A DNA stretch of 64,000 nt from Flavobacterium chryseum. GTDB lineage: Bacteria; Bacteroidota; Bacteroidia; Flavobacteriales; Flavobacteriaceae. This document shows, in pieces, positions 38,084 through 46,351 of this stretch (positions within the stretch are counted from its first letter, which is position 1; each line of letters begins with the position of its first letter). The stretch spans positions 186,001 through 250,000 of the forward strand of contig NZ_SNWW01000008.1 of assembly GCF_004362015.1 (NCBI RefSeq), read 5' to 3'. Both the position numbers and the translations under genes were made by a program. A model generated the notes under the pieces. The model worked only from the letters and a program-made list of their open reading frames with translations, had not been told where the DNA came from and did not search any database.

Positions 38084-38767
38084 TTATTTTGTTTGAAGTT
38101 CTGCAATAATTTTAGCTGTTGCATCTGATGGATTTCGGGAAAGTTCAGCAATTATTTGTTGTTTTACTTCGTCTGAATATTCAGTTTTATTTGGAGAATA
38201 ATGAACATCAAAACCCATTTTAGAAAATAATTCATCAGACCAATCGTTTCTTATACAATCAATTGTAAAATGAATACGCGGTTCAGCACTTTTGTTTTCT
38301 ACGCTATGCGGCAATTGAAAATTAGCATGCCAGCATTCTCCCATTTTCATCGGAACCAGTTTTTTATCTACATAAAAATATACTTCTGAGTTTGTGATAA
38401 TAGGTATATGAATTCTAAAAAAACCATCTTCATACGAAGTATCATTATCTACATGTTCTTTAATCTCACTTTGCGGATCTAAACGAAGTAATCTGACCGC
38501 TTCTTTTTCGCATTGAAACCAATCCATAATTTCTTTAAAATAATGACATTGATCCAGTAAACTTGTGTCTTTATATTCCTTGTTAGCAAAAGACATGATA
38601 TCGTTAACCAAACCAGATTGCGATCTTAAAGAAACGCTTGTCCAGTTTCCTTCGTATCGGTTTGTATTAAAATGCGGTGTCCATAAATTATTTTCGCATA
38701 TAATAAGATCATTTTGTAATTTATCAACAGAAAAAGAAATCGGAAGTTTACTGGAAGAAGGATTCAT
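38084..38767 (-). CDS. aspartyl/asparaginyl beta-hydroxylase family dioxygenase
   Basis: The 227-residue protein has a double-stranded beta-helix core of PF05118 type: HVDND (His about 104, with Asp two residues on), RIHIPI, then ECWHANFQLPHSVENKS with the distal His near 153 and EPRIHFTIDCIR with the 2-oxoglutarate-binding Arg. Family members hydroxylate Asp/Asn side chains or related beta carbons using Fe(II) and 2-oxoglutarate. No signal peptide is seen. It lies between APS kinase (11-base gap) and sulfotransferase (8-base gap). A hydroxyl made here could be the sulfate acceptor, but that is inference. Confidence 0.82.
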   Translation of the reverse strand: MNPSSSKLPISFSVDKLQNDLIICENNLWTPHFNTNRYEGNWTSVSLRSQSGLVNDIMSFANKEYKDTSLLDQCHYFKEIMDWFQCEKEAVRLLRLDPQSEIKEHVDNDTSYEDGFFRIHIPIITNSEVYFYVDKKLVPMKMGECWHANFQLPHSVENKSAEPRIHFTIDCIRNDWSDELFSKMGFDVHYSPNKTEYSDEVKQQIIAELSRNPSDATAKIIAELQTK

Positions 38768-38778
38768 AATATTCTTAT

Positions 38779-39342
38779 TTACAAATTAGATTTTAATTCT
38801 ATAGTACCTGAATTTACATAAGACACATTCTCAATAATAAATTCATAAAGCTTGTTCGTAGAAAAAGAAACGGTTTCAGAATCTGTTTTCAATATTAAAT
38901 CTGCTTTTGTCGGAATCTCAAAAACATCGCTAATTCCCGTAAAATTTTTAATTTTATTACTATCGTTATCCGGAAGTAAAGCTTTTTTGTAAAGTCCTTT
39001 TGGATCTCTTTTAATGAGATTTTCTATTGAACAATCTAAAAATACAGTTCGGACAAATTCATAGTTTCTTAATTCATTTCGGAGATTTTCGTACGGATTT
39101 ATTACAGACATTAAAACGATTGTATCATTTTCAATAAAATTTCGTCCAACATGAAACAAACGCCTGACATTTTCGCATCTGTCATCTTTAGAAAATCCTA
39201 AATCCCTGCAAATTGTTTTACGATAAACATCTCCGTCAACTATTTCGGCTTTGTAACCATTTTCAATTAGCAAATAGCGAACATTTTCTGCCAATGTCGT
39301 TTTTCCCGATCCTGATAATCCTGTAAATTGTACTAAAATCAT
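38779..39342 (-). CDS. cysC: adenylyl-sulfate (APS) kinase
   Basis: The 187-residue kinase has Walker A GLSGSGKTTLAENV, the APS-site VDGDVYRKTICRDLGFSKDD followed by RCENVRR, and RDPKGLYKKA with IKNFTGISD, the complete CysC pattern. It phosphorylates APS to PAPS. No sulfate adenylyltransferase (cysD/cysN) and no PAPS reductase lies in the window. The next genes are a hydroxylase-like and a sulfotransferase gene, so here PAPS probably serves sulfation rather than assimilation. It is the first gene of a tight three-gene operon; no consensus -7 box was found upstream. Confidence 0.93.
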   Translation of the reverse strand: MILVQFTGLSGSGKTTLAENVRYLLIENGYKAEIVDGDVYRKTICRDLGFSKDDRCENVRRLFHVGRNFIENDTIVLMSVINPYENLRNELRNYEFVRTVFLDCSIENLIKRDPKGLYKKALLPDNDSNKIKNFTGISDVFEIPTKADLILKTDSETVSFSTNKLYEFIIENVSYVNSGTIELKSNL

Positions 39343-39516
39343 TTAGAATTTCTTTTCTTTTATTACCCATTAAAATTAAAGAATTCGCAAAAGCCTGACA
39401 ATACGTATAACTACGCTAAATTGCTATCAAAGTTCTAAAAGAAGAATTGTTTAAGTCTTACTTTTTTAATGGAATTAGATAAGTAAATCACTATTTTTAT
39501 CTTTTAATTTAATAAA

Positions 39517-40209
39517 ATGAAAAAGAAACTTGTTGTTTTAACCGGCGCCGGAATTAGTGCCGAAAGCGGAATAAAAACTTTTCGTGACAGCGATGGTTTA
39601 TGGGAAGGTCATGATGTAATGGAAGTTGCAACTCCCGAAGGCTGGCATAAAAATCAGGAACTGGTTTTAGATTTTTACAACAAAAGACGCGAGCAGCTTA
39701 AGGAAGTGAAGCCGAATTTAGGTCATCAGATTTTAGCCGAATTAGAACAGGATTTTGATGTATATATTATTACTCAAAATGTCGATGACTTACACGAACG
39801 TGCCGGAAGTACCAAAGTTTTGCATTTGCATGGCGAACTATTAAAAGTAAGAAGTACCCGAAACCGTGATCTAATTCTCGATTGGCATGACGATTTATTT
39901 ACAGGAGATTTTGACGAAAACGGACACCAACTACGCCCGCATATTGTTTGGTTTGGCGAAGATGTTCCTGCTCTTGAAGAAGCCATTGAAATCACGGAAA
40001 CTGCAGATTATTTTGCTGTGATTGGCACTTCATTGCAAGTTTATCCTGCAGCAGGATTAATTTCATATACTGATCGAATTACGCCTGTTTTTTATATTGA
40101 TCCAAAACCAATTTCGATTCCGAATATTCAAAATAAAGTGGAAGTTATTGCCAAACCGGCGTCTGAAGGCGTTGCAGAATTAAGAGAAAGATTAAAATCT
40201 ATTCAATAA
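39517..40209 (+). CDS. Sir2-family NAD-dependent protein deacylase, zinc cysteines absent
   Basis: The 230-residue sirtuin has the NAD site GAGISAESGIKTFRDSDGLW, TQNVDDLHERAGS with catalytic HLHGEL, and the class III Tyr/Arg pair in DFYNKRREQ that favours succinyl-lysine. PHIVWFGEDVP and GTSLQVYPAAGL complete the Rossmann core. In the small domain the four zinc-binding cysteines of CobB are missing: the stretch LLKVRSTRNRDLILDWHDDL up to HQLRPH contains no Cys. The fold may be stabilised without zinc, as seems common in this phylum. It is a single gene upstream of purB. Confidence 0.9.
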   Translation: MKKKLVVLTGAGISAESGIKTFRDSDGLWEGHDVMEVATPEGWHKNQELVLDFYNKRREQLKEVKPNLGHQILAELEQDFDVYIITQNVDDLHERAGSTKVLHLHGELLKVRSTRNRDLILDWHDDLFTGDFDENGHQLRPHIVWFGEDVPALEEAIEITETADYFAVIGTSLQVYPAAGLISYTDRITPVFYIDPKPISIPNIQNKVEVIAKPASEGVAELRERLKSIQ

Positions 40210-40212
40210 AAT

Positions 40213-40336
40213 CAAATACAAATTTCACAAATTTACACTAATCATTGCTGTTTTAAATTGAAAAATAAATTCTTTCTAATTTATTTGAAGTATTAGAAAA
40301 GGTTTTTTTCGTGAAAATTTATGAAATTTGTGTTTC
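40213..40336. repeat. ACAAATTTCAC-type inverted intergenic repeat
   Basis: A left arm ACAAATTTCACAAATTTACA (40218-40237) faces a right arm GTGAAAATTTATGAAATTTG (40311-40330). The pair belongs to the same general type as the CACGAATT repeat at 48690-48852. Confidence 0.6.
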
Positions 40337-40370
40337 CTTAATTTGCCTGTTTTAATCCGCAAATTCTGTT

Positions 40371-40378
40371 TATATTTG
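40371..40378 (+). promoter_or_regulatory. -7 box TATATTTG of purB
   Basis: Exact TAnnTTTG match followed by CA, with a TTG 25 bp upstream (40343-40345), slightly too far for the usual 17-23. It gives a leader of about 20 bases before the ATG at 40404. Confidence 0.55.
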
Positions 40379-40403
40379 CACCTTTCGAACAAACAACATA
40401 ACA

Positions 40404-41750
40404 ATGACTACTTTAAACGAATTGAATGCTATATCGCCAATTGACGGAAGATATAGAAGCAAAACCCTTTCATTAGCACCTTTTTTCTCTGAAGAAGCTT
40501 TAATCAAATACCGTGTATTGGTTGAAATTGAATACTTTATTGCCTTGTGCGAAGTGCCATTACCACAACTTTCTGGCGTGAACCCAAATTTATTTGACAG
40601 TTTGCGTAATATCTATAAAAATTTCTCTAACGAAGATGCACTTTGGATTAAAGAAACAGAAAAGGTAACCAATCATGACGTAAAAGCGGTTGAGTATTTT
40701 ATTAAAGATGCTTTTGAAAAATTAGGTTTATCTCAACATAAAGAGTTCATTCACTTTGGGTTAACATCTCAGGATATTAATAATACTGCTATTCCGCTTT
40801 CTACAAAAGATGCTTTTGAGCAGGTTTATATGCCATCTCTAATTGCTTTAATTTCGAAATTAAAAGAATTAAGCGTAGAATGGAAGGACATTCCGATGTT
40901 AGCGCGTACGCACGGACAACCGGCCTCTCCTACCCGTTTGGGCAAGGAAATTTTGGTTTTCGTAGAACGCCTAGAAGAGCAAATGCGTTTGTTGTTTAAT
41001 ATTCCGTTTGCTGCTAAATTTGGTGGTGCAACAGGAAATTACAACGCACATCACGTAGCCTATCCACAAATCGACTGGAAACAATTTGGAAGTAAATTTG
41101 TAGAAAATGAACTTGGTTTACACCATTCTTTTCCAACAACACAAATAGAACATTACGATCATTTTGCTGCATTTTTTGATGCTTTAAAAAGAATCAACAA
41201 TATCATTATCGATTTAGACCGTGATATCTGGACGTATGTTTCTATGGATTATTTTAAACAAAAAATCAAAGCGGGTGAAATTGGATCATCGGCGATGCCA
41301 CATAAAGTGAATCCAATTGATTTTGAAAATTCTGAAGGAAATTTAGGAATGGCAAATGCTATTTTCGAACATTTATCGGCGAAATTGCCAATTTCAAGAT
41401 TACAACGTGATTTAACTGACAGTACGGTTTTGCGTAATATTGGAGTTCCGATGGGACATACTATTATTGCTTTTGAATCTGCGTTGAAAGGTTTAAACAA
41501 ATTGCTTTTAAACGAAGGTAAATTTGCAGAAGATTTAGAAAAAAATTGGGCGGTTGTAGCAGAAGCAATTCAGACTATTTTACGTCGTGAAGCCTATCCA
41601 AATCCATATGAAGCTTTGAAAGGTTTAACAAGAACTAATGAAGCTATTGACAAAAAAGCAATTCACAATTTTATTGCGACTTTAGATGTTTCTGATGCCA
41701 TTAAGCAAGAATTAATGCAGATAACACCTGCCAATTTCACAGGAATCTAA
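40404..41750 (+). CDS. purB: adenylosuccinate lyase
   Basis: The 448-residue fumarase/aspartase-superfamily enzyme has the N-terminal NAISPIDGRYRSKT, THGQPASPTRLGKE with the catalytic His, and the mobile signature loop GSSAMPHKVNPIDFENSEGN. It cleaves adenylosuccinate to AMP and SAICAR to AICAR in purine synthesis. The short N-terminus and C-terminal TRTNEAIDKKAIHNFI place it with the E. coli-type (456-residue) PurB. A strong terminator follows. Confidence 0.96.
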   Translation: MTTLNELNAISPIDGRYRSKTLSLAPFFSEEALIKYRVLVEIEYFIALCEVPLPQLSGVNPNLFDSLRNIYKNFSNEDALWIKETEKVTNHDVKAVEYFIKDAFEKLGLSQHKEFIHFGLTSQDINNTAIPLSTKDAFEQVYMPSLIALISKLKELSVEWKDIPMLARTHGQPASPTRLGKEILVFVERLEEQMRLLFNIPFAAKFGGATGNYNAHHVAYPQIDWKQFGSKFVENELGLHHSFPTTQIEHYDHFAAFFDALKRINNIIIDLDRDIWTYVSMDYFKQKIKAGEIGSSAMPHKVNPIDFENSEGNLGMANAIFEHLSAKLPISRLQRDLTDSTVLRNIGVPMGHTIIAFESALKGLNKLLLNEGKFAEDLEKNWAVVAEAIQTILRREAYPNPYEALKGLTRTNEAIDKKAIHNFIATLDVSDAIKQELMQITPANFTGI

Positions 41751-41772
41751 AGGAAACCTAAAATATTTTCTC

Positions 41773-41804
41773 AAAAAAAGCTATCTTTAACGATAGCTTT
41801 TTTT
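41773..41804 (+). terminator. intrinsic terminator after purB
   Basis: AAAAAAAGCTATC (41773-41785) pairs perfectly with GATAGCTTTTTTT (41792-41804) around a 6-base loop. Confidence 0.9.
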
Positions 41805-41829
41805 ATTCTCATTAAATCCGATTGGAAAC

Positions 41830-41975
41830 TAGCCCAGATTGCAATGAAAAGCCTTTTGCGAAAAAAACTATATTTTTTTGCAGGAACAGAGCGACCGGAG
41901 GAAGCTCCTGGTACTGCTTTAAAAATATGTTTTTTGAGTAAAAGCTTGAAATGAAAAGCTGGATTAGCTCCTGAA
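41830..41975 (+). repeat. ~146-bp dispersed element, copy A
   Basis: The element starts TAGCCCAGATTGCAATG, has the core ACAGAGCGACCGGAGGAAGC and ends near AGCTGGATTAGCTCCTGAA. An inner inverted repeat CAGGA/TCCTG (41881-41910) brackets the core. A diverged copy lies in opposite orientation at 59802-59947. It has no evident ORF; it fills the gap between purB's terminator and the antiporter gene. Confidence 0.75.
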
Positions 41976-41990
41976 CAAAAAATACCACTT

Positions 41991-44249
41991 ATGATTGCCT
42001 TAAATGCCGTTGCAGAAACTACGCACCACTTAGAACCTTTAATTAGCGACTTGGGATTAATCCTGATGACTGCCGGAATTGCTGTATTGTTATTTAAAAA
42101 AATGAAACAGCCTTTGGTTTTAGGATATCTAATTGCCGGGTTTTTAGCAGGTAATCATTTTGATTTTTTCCCTTCAATAACAGAAATGAAAAGCGTTGAA
42201 GTCTGGGCAGAAATTGGAGTAATTATCCTTTTGTTTAGTTTAGGTTTGGAATTTAGTTTTAAGAAACTGATGAAAGTGGGCGGAACGGCTTCGATTACCG
42301 CTTGTACGCAAATTATAACAATGGTTGCTATTGGCTATCTGGTTGGAAGATGGATGGATTGGTCGCAAATGGATAGTATTTTCCTGGGGGTAATTTTATC
42401 GATTTCTTCTACAACCATCATCTTAAAAACGTTTGATGAGCTTGGTGTTAAAGCGCAAAAATTTGCCGGAATTGTTATTGGTTCCCTAATTGTACAAGAT
42501 ATTGTGGCCATTTTAATGATGGTTTTACTTTCTACGATTGCGGTAAGTCAGCAATTTTCGGGAAGCGAATTATTAATGTCGGTTTTAAAACTCGTGTTTT
42601 TCCTGACAGCCTGGTTTTTGGGCGGAATCTTTTTTATTCCGACGCTTCTTAAAAAAGCAAAACATTTACTGACAGATGAAATGTTGCTTATTATTTCGCT
42701 GGCATTATGTCTTACGATGGTTATTTTCGCTTCGAATGTTGGTTTTTCTCCAGCTTTAGGCGCTTTTATAATGGGTTCTATTATTGCCGAAACAACTCAG
42801 GCAGAACATATCGAACATTTGGTAAAACCGGTAAAAGATTTATTTGGCGCTATATTTTTCGTTTCTGTCGGAATGTTAATTGATCCGAAAATGTTGTACG
42901 AGCATGCCCTTCCGGTCGCCATTTTAACGGTTATAACCATTCTGGGACAATCGGTGAGTTCTACCATTGGCGCTTTACTGGCCGGACAACCGCTTAAACA
43001 ATCGGTGCAAACCGGAATGAGTTTGTCGCAAATTGGTGAATTCTCGTTTATTATTGCCACTTTAGGAATTACTCTTAATGTTACAAGTTCATTTTTATAT
43101 CCCGTTGTTGTGGCTGTTTCTGCAATCACAACTTTTACCACACCTTTTATGGTGAAATATGCTGTGCCTTTTTCTCATTTTCTGGAGCAGAAATTACCTA
43201 AAAAATGGGTTAAAAACATCAACCGTTATAGTTTAAACGCACAAGCGATAAAATCGGTAAGTATTTGGCAGAAAGTACTACATGCTTATGTAATTCAAAT
43301 TATTCTGCACACTATTATTATTGCTGCCATTATTTTATTATCATCTAAATTTATTGCGCCCCTGGTAGCTGATACAAGATTTGGAAATACTTTGGCTGCA
43401 CTTATTACATTAATTGCAATTGCGCCTTTTTTATGGGCATTATCGCTGCGACGCGTTGCAGTTGATGAAGTTGAATTACTTTGGGAAGAGCGTAAATATC
43501 GTGGTGCTCTTTTGATGATGATTTTAATCAGAATGAGTCTAGGATTATTTTTTATCGGATTTCTACTGAACATTTTCTTCTCGCCTTTGGTTGCTTTTGT
43601 TGCCTTAATAATTGCTATCGTGGTGTATCAAATATTCCCTAAAAAGCTGAACGAACAATATCACAAAATTGAAAATCACTTTTTAAAGAATTTCAACGAT
43701 CGTGAAAACAAAAAAATCGACAGACGTTATGCCAATTTAATGCCCTGGGATGGTCACATGTCATTTTTTGAGATTGGGAAAGAATCGAATCTGGCTGGTA
43801 AAACATTACAGGAATTGCGTATTCGTGAAGAAATGGGAATTAATATTGCTTACATAAAACGTGGCGAAGTAACAATTCCGATTCCGACTAAAACAGAACG
43901 TTTGTTTCCGGGTGATGAAATTTGCGTGATTGGTACAGATGCTCAGGCAACCGAGTTTACAAAATATTTGAATCTGCACGAAACCGAAGCGGCTAAAACT
44001 GTAGAAGAATCTCAAATTGTATTACGCCAATTAGAAGTTGCTAACGAGGAATTTATACAAAAAAGTATCGGACAATTTAGAACCAAAACCAACGGAATGG
44101 TAGTTGGATTAGAACGAAACGGAAACAGAATTTTAAATCCGGAATCGCATTTGGTTCTGGAAAAAAATGATATTATCTGGGTTGTTGGCGATAAAAAAAG
44201 AATGAATGAGTTGTTTGAGAAGAAAGGTGCTAAGGAACTAAGGCACTGA
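41991..44249 (+). CDS. CPA2-type cation/proton antiporter with tandem TrkA_C domains
   Basis: The 752-residue protein has about 12 helices of the Na+/H+ exchanger fold (residues 15-395; GYLIAGFLAGNHFDFFPSIT, SLIVQDIVAILMMVLLS), a second helix group near 435-555, and two C-terminal TrkA_C-type domains: LRIREEMGINIAYIKRGEVT with FPGDEICVIGTDAQ, and TNGMVVGLERNGNRILNPES with KNDIIWVVGDKKR. The NAD-binding TrkA_N domain of KefB/KefC is absent, so regulation by glutathione or NADH of the Kef kind is unlikely; TrkA_C domains often bind cyclic dinucleotides. It probably exchanges K+ or Na+ for H+. Confidence 0.9.
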   Translation: MIALNAVAETTHHLEPLISDLGLILMTAGIAVLLFKKMKQPLVLGYLIAGFLAGNHFDFFPSITEMKSVEVWAEIGVIILLFSLGLEFSFKKLMKVGGTASITACTQIITMVAIGYLVGRWMDWSQMDSIFLGVILSISSTTIILKTFDELGVKAQKFAGIVIGSLIVQDIVAILMMVLLSTIAVSQQFSGSELLMSVLKLVFFLTAWFLGGIFFIPTLLKKAKHLLTDEMLLIISLALCLTMVIFASNVGFSPALGAFIMGSIIAETTQAEHIEHLVKPVKDLFGAIFFVSVGMLIDPKMLYEHALPVAILTVITILGQSVSSTIGALLAGQPLKQSVQTGMSLSQIGEFSFIIATLGITLNVTSSFLYPVVVAVSAITTFTTPFMVKYAVPFSHFLEQKLPKKWVKNINRYSLNAQAIKSVSIWQKVLHAYVIQIILHTIIIAAIILLSSKFIAPLVADTRFGNTLAALITLIAIAPFLWALSLRRVAVDEVELLWEERKYRGALLMMILIRMSLGLFFIGFLLNIFFSPLVAFVALIIAIVVYQIFPKKLNEQYHKIENHFLKNFNDRENKKIDRRYANLMPWDGHMSFFEIGKESNLAGKTLQELRIREEMGINIAYIKRGEVTIPIPTKTERLFPGDEICVIGTDAQATEFTKYLNLHETEAAKTVEESQIVLRQLEVANEEFIQKSIGQFRTKTNGMVVGLERNGNRILNPESHLVLEKNDIIWVVGDKKRMNELFEKKGAKELRH

Positions 44250-44287
44250 GGTTCTAAGATTTTAAACTTGGTAACTTAGAACCTCAG
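44246..44287. terminator. convergent hairpin between antiporter and peroxiredoxin genes
   Basis: CTGAGGTTCTAAG (44246-44258) and CTTAGAACCTCAG (44275-44287) form a 13-bp perfect stem that includes the antiporter stop codon; extended arms read GGCACTGAGG/CCTCAGTACC. No T run follows, so it may be a repeat-derived or weak terminator. Confidence 0.6.
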
Positions 44288-44300
44288 TACCTCAGAACCC

Positions 44301-44939
44301 TTATTTGTTAGGTTGCGGTGTCATTCTCAAATATGGTTTTATCGGAGTATGCCCTTTTGGGAATTTTGCCGGAATATCACTATCAGGAACTGCCGGAGTA
44401 ATAACTACATCTTCTCCATCTTTCCAGTTTGCAGGAGTTGCAACGCTATAATTTGCAGTTAATTGCAAACTATCAATAACACGAAGTAATTCTTCAAAAT
44501 TTCTTCCTGTAGAAGCTGGATAGGTTAATGTCAATTTTATTTTTTTATCAGGACCCACTACAAAAACCGAACGCACTGTAAATTTCTCACTTGCATTTGG
44601 GTGCAACATATCATATAAAGTCGCTATTTTTTTATCCTCATCAGCAATTATCGGAAAATTAACTGTTGTGTTTTGAGTTTCATTAATGTCTTTGATCCAC
44701 TCTTTGTGCGACTCTAAACCATCTACACTCAAAGCAATAACTTTTGTATTTCTTTTTGTAAATTCAGGAACATAATTCGCAACTGTTCCTAATTCAGTTG
44801 TACAAACAGGAGTAAAATCTGCAGGATGTGAAAATAAAACACCCCATGAATCACCCAACCATTCGTGAAAATTTATTGTTCCTTCTGTTGTTTCCGCCTG
44901 AAAATCCGGAGCTATATCGCCTAATCTTAATGTTGACAT
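44301..44939 (-). CDS. 1-Cys peroxiredoxin, Prx6 type
   Basis: The 212-residue protein has the active-site motif FSHPADFTPVCTTELG with the peroxidatic Cys near residue 47, RSVFVVGPDKKIKLTLTYPA, and the long C-terminal region of the Prx6 subfamily (VVITPAVPDSDIPAKFPKGH). No resolving Cys is present, so it is of the one-cysteine kind. It reduces hydrogen peroxide and organic peroxides in the cytoplasm. No neighbouring reductant gene is seen. Confidence 0.93.
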   Translation of the reverse strand: MSTLRLGDIAPDFQAETTEGTINFHEWLGDSWGVLFSHPADFTPVCTTELGTVANYVPEFTKRNTKVIALSVDGLESHKEWIKDINETQNTTVNFPIIADEDKKIATLYDMLHPNASEKFTVRSVFVVGPDKKIKLTLTYPASTGRNFEELLRVIDSLQLTANYSVATPANWKDGEDVVITPAVPDSDIPAKFPKGHTPIKPYLRMTPQPNK

Positions 44940-45117
44940 AATTGTATTTTTTTAGTTCATCTAAAATTAACTAAAAAACAGATAAGGAAAACATCAAAAA
45001 TTTAAAAATAAGTTAAAATTCTATTTTCTCTATCGAGTTAGTATTTGAGCTTCTAAATAGTAAGTACTAAAAAGCTTTTTTAATGATTCCTATAATTTTA
45101 CTAAATCTATTTTGTGG

Positions 45118-46335
45118 TTATTTCTTCTTTTGAATATTCGGTAAAAAGTAAGCGAGGACTCCAATTAAAGGCAAATACGAACTGATTTTATAAACATATT
45201 CAATACTCGTTTGGTCAGCAATATAGCCTAAAATGGCAGAACCCAAACCACCCATTCCGAAAGCAAAACCAAAAAACAGACCTGAAATCATTCCCACTTT
45301 TCCTGGTTTTAATTCCTGTGCAAAAACTAAAATTGCAGAGAATGCAGAAGCAATTATAACACCAATAATTACAGCTAGAACGCCTGTCCAAAATAAATTA
45401 GCATACGGCAAAAGCAAGGTAAATGGCGCAGCTCCTAAAATAGAGAACCAGATAATATATTTTCTTCCAAAATGATCACCTAACGGTCCACCAATTAAAG
45501 TTCCGGCTGCAACAGAAGCTAAAAAAATAAACAAGTAAAATTGAGAATCCTGAACACTCATAGAAAATTTACTAATTAAATAAAAAGTAAAATAACTAGA
45601 CATGCTCGCCATATAAAAGAATTTGGAGAATATCAGCAATAATAAAACAATGATTGAAATGGTGATTTTTCTGTTTGATAATGCAACAGTTTCTTCTTCT
45701 AAACCACCTTTTTTAGCCGCTCTTAAATTCATATGATTTTCATACCAAAGGGCAATTCTTGACAAAATACCGATTCCGATAACGCCTGCGATAACAAACC
45801 AAATCACATACGATTGTCCGTAAGGTGCAACAACCAAAGCAACTAATAAAGGTCCGATTGCACTTCCGGCATTTCCTCCTAATTGAAAAATAGATTGTGC
45901 TAAACCACGCTTTCCACCAGAACCTAAAAAGGCAACGCGCGATGCTTCAGGGTGAAATATTGAAGAACCAATTCCGACTAAAGCTACTGAAATCAATAAC
46001 ATCACGAATGAACTCGAAATAGACAATAATCCTAAACCTAAAATGGTGAAAATCATCGCTGCTACAAGCGAATATGGTTTTGGCTTTTTATCGGTATAAA
46101 AACCAACAAAAGGCTGTAACAAAGAAGCTGTCAATTGAAAAACAAACGTAATTAGTCCGATTTGGGTGAAACTTAGATTAAAGTTTTCCTTTAAAATTGG
46201 ATATGTTGAAGGAATTACGGATTGCATTAAATCGTTTAATAAATGCGCAAATGCAATTGAAAATAATACCGAATAAACTGTTTTTTGAGCTAAAGCACCG
46301 CCGTCGATTGAGGCCGTTTGGGTAGATGAATTCAT
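45118..46335 (-). CDS. MFS transporter, fosmidomycin-resistance (Fsr) type
   Basis: The 405-residue protein has 12 predicted helices and the Fsr pattern: AHLLNDLMQSVIPSTYPILK, SFTQIGLITFVFQLTASLLQ and GIGSSIFHPEASRVAFLGSG in the first half. Fsr-like proteins export small toxic compounds; the natural substrate is unknown. The start lies 16 bases after the stop of the AEC transporter gene, so both are probably co-transcribed. Confidence 0.87.
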   Translation of the reverse strand: MNSSTQTASIDGGALAQKTVYSVLFSIAFAHLLNDLMQSVIPSTYPILKENFNLSFTQIGLITFVFQLTASLLQPFVGFYTDKKPKPYSLVAAMIFTILGLGLLSISSSFVMLLISVALVGIGSSIFHPEASRVAFLGSGGKRGLAQSIFQLGGNAGSAIGPLLVALVVAPYGQSYVIWFVIAGVIGIGILSRIALWYENHMNLRAAKKGGLEEETVALSNRKITISIIVLLLLIFSKFFYMASMSSYFTFYLISKFSMSVQDSQFYLFIFLASVAAGTLIGGPLGDHFGRKYIIWFSILGAAPFTLLLPYANLFWTGVLAVIIGVIIASAFSAILVFAQELKPGKVGMISGLFFGFAFGMGGLGSAILGYIADQTSIEYVYKISSYLPLIGVLAYFLPNIQKKK

Positions 46336-46351
46336 ATTGTAGTAAACAAGA

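Noticed and set aside
42797-43573. Minus-strand open frames inside the antiporter gene
   Set aside because: They are shadows of the antiporter reading frame with no start context and no recognisable protein pattern.
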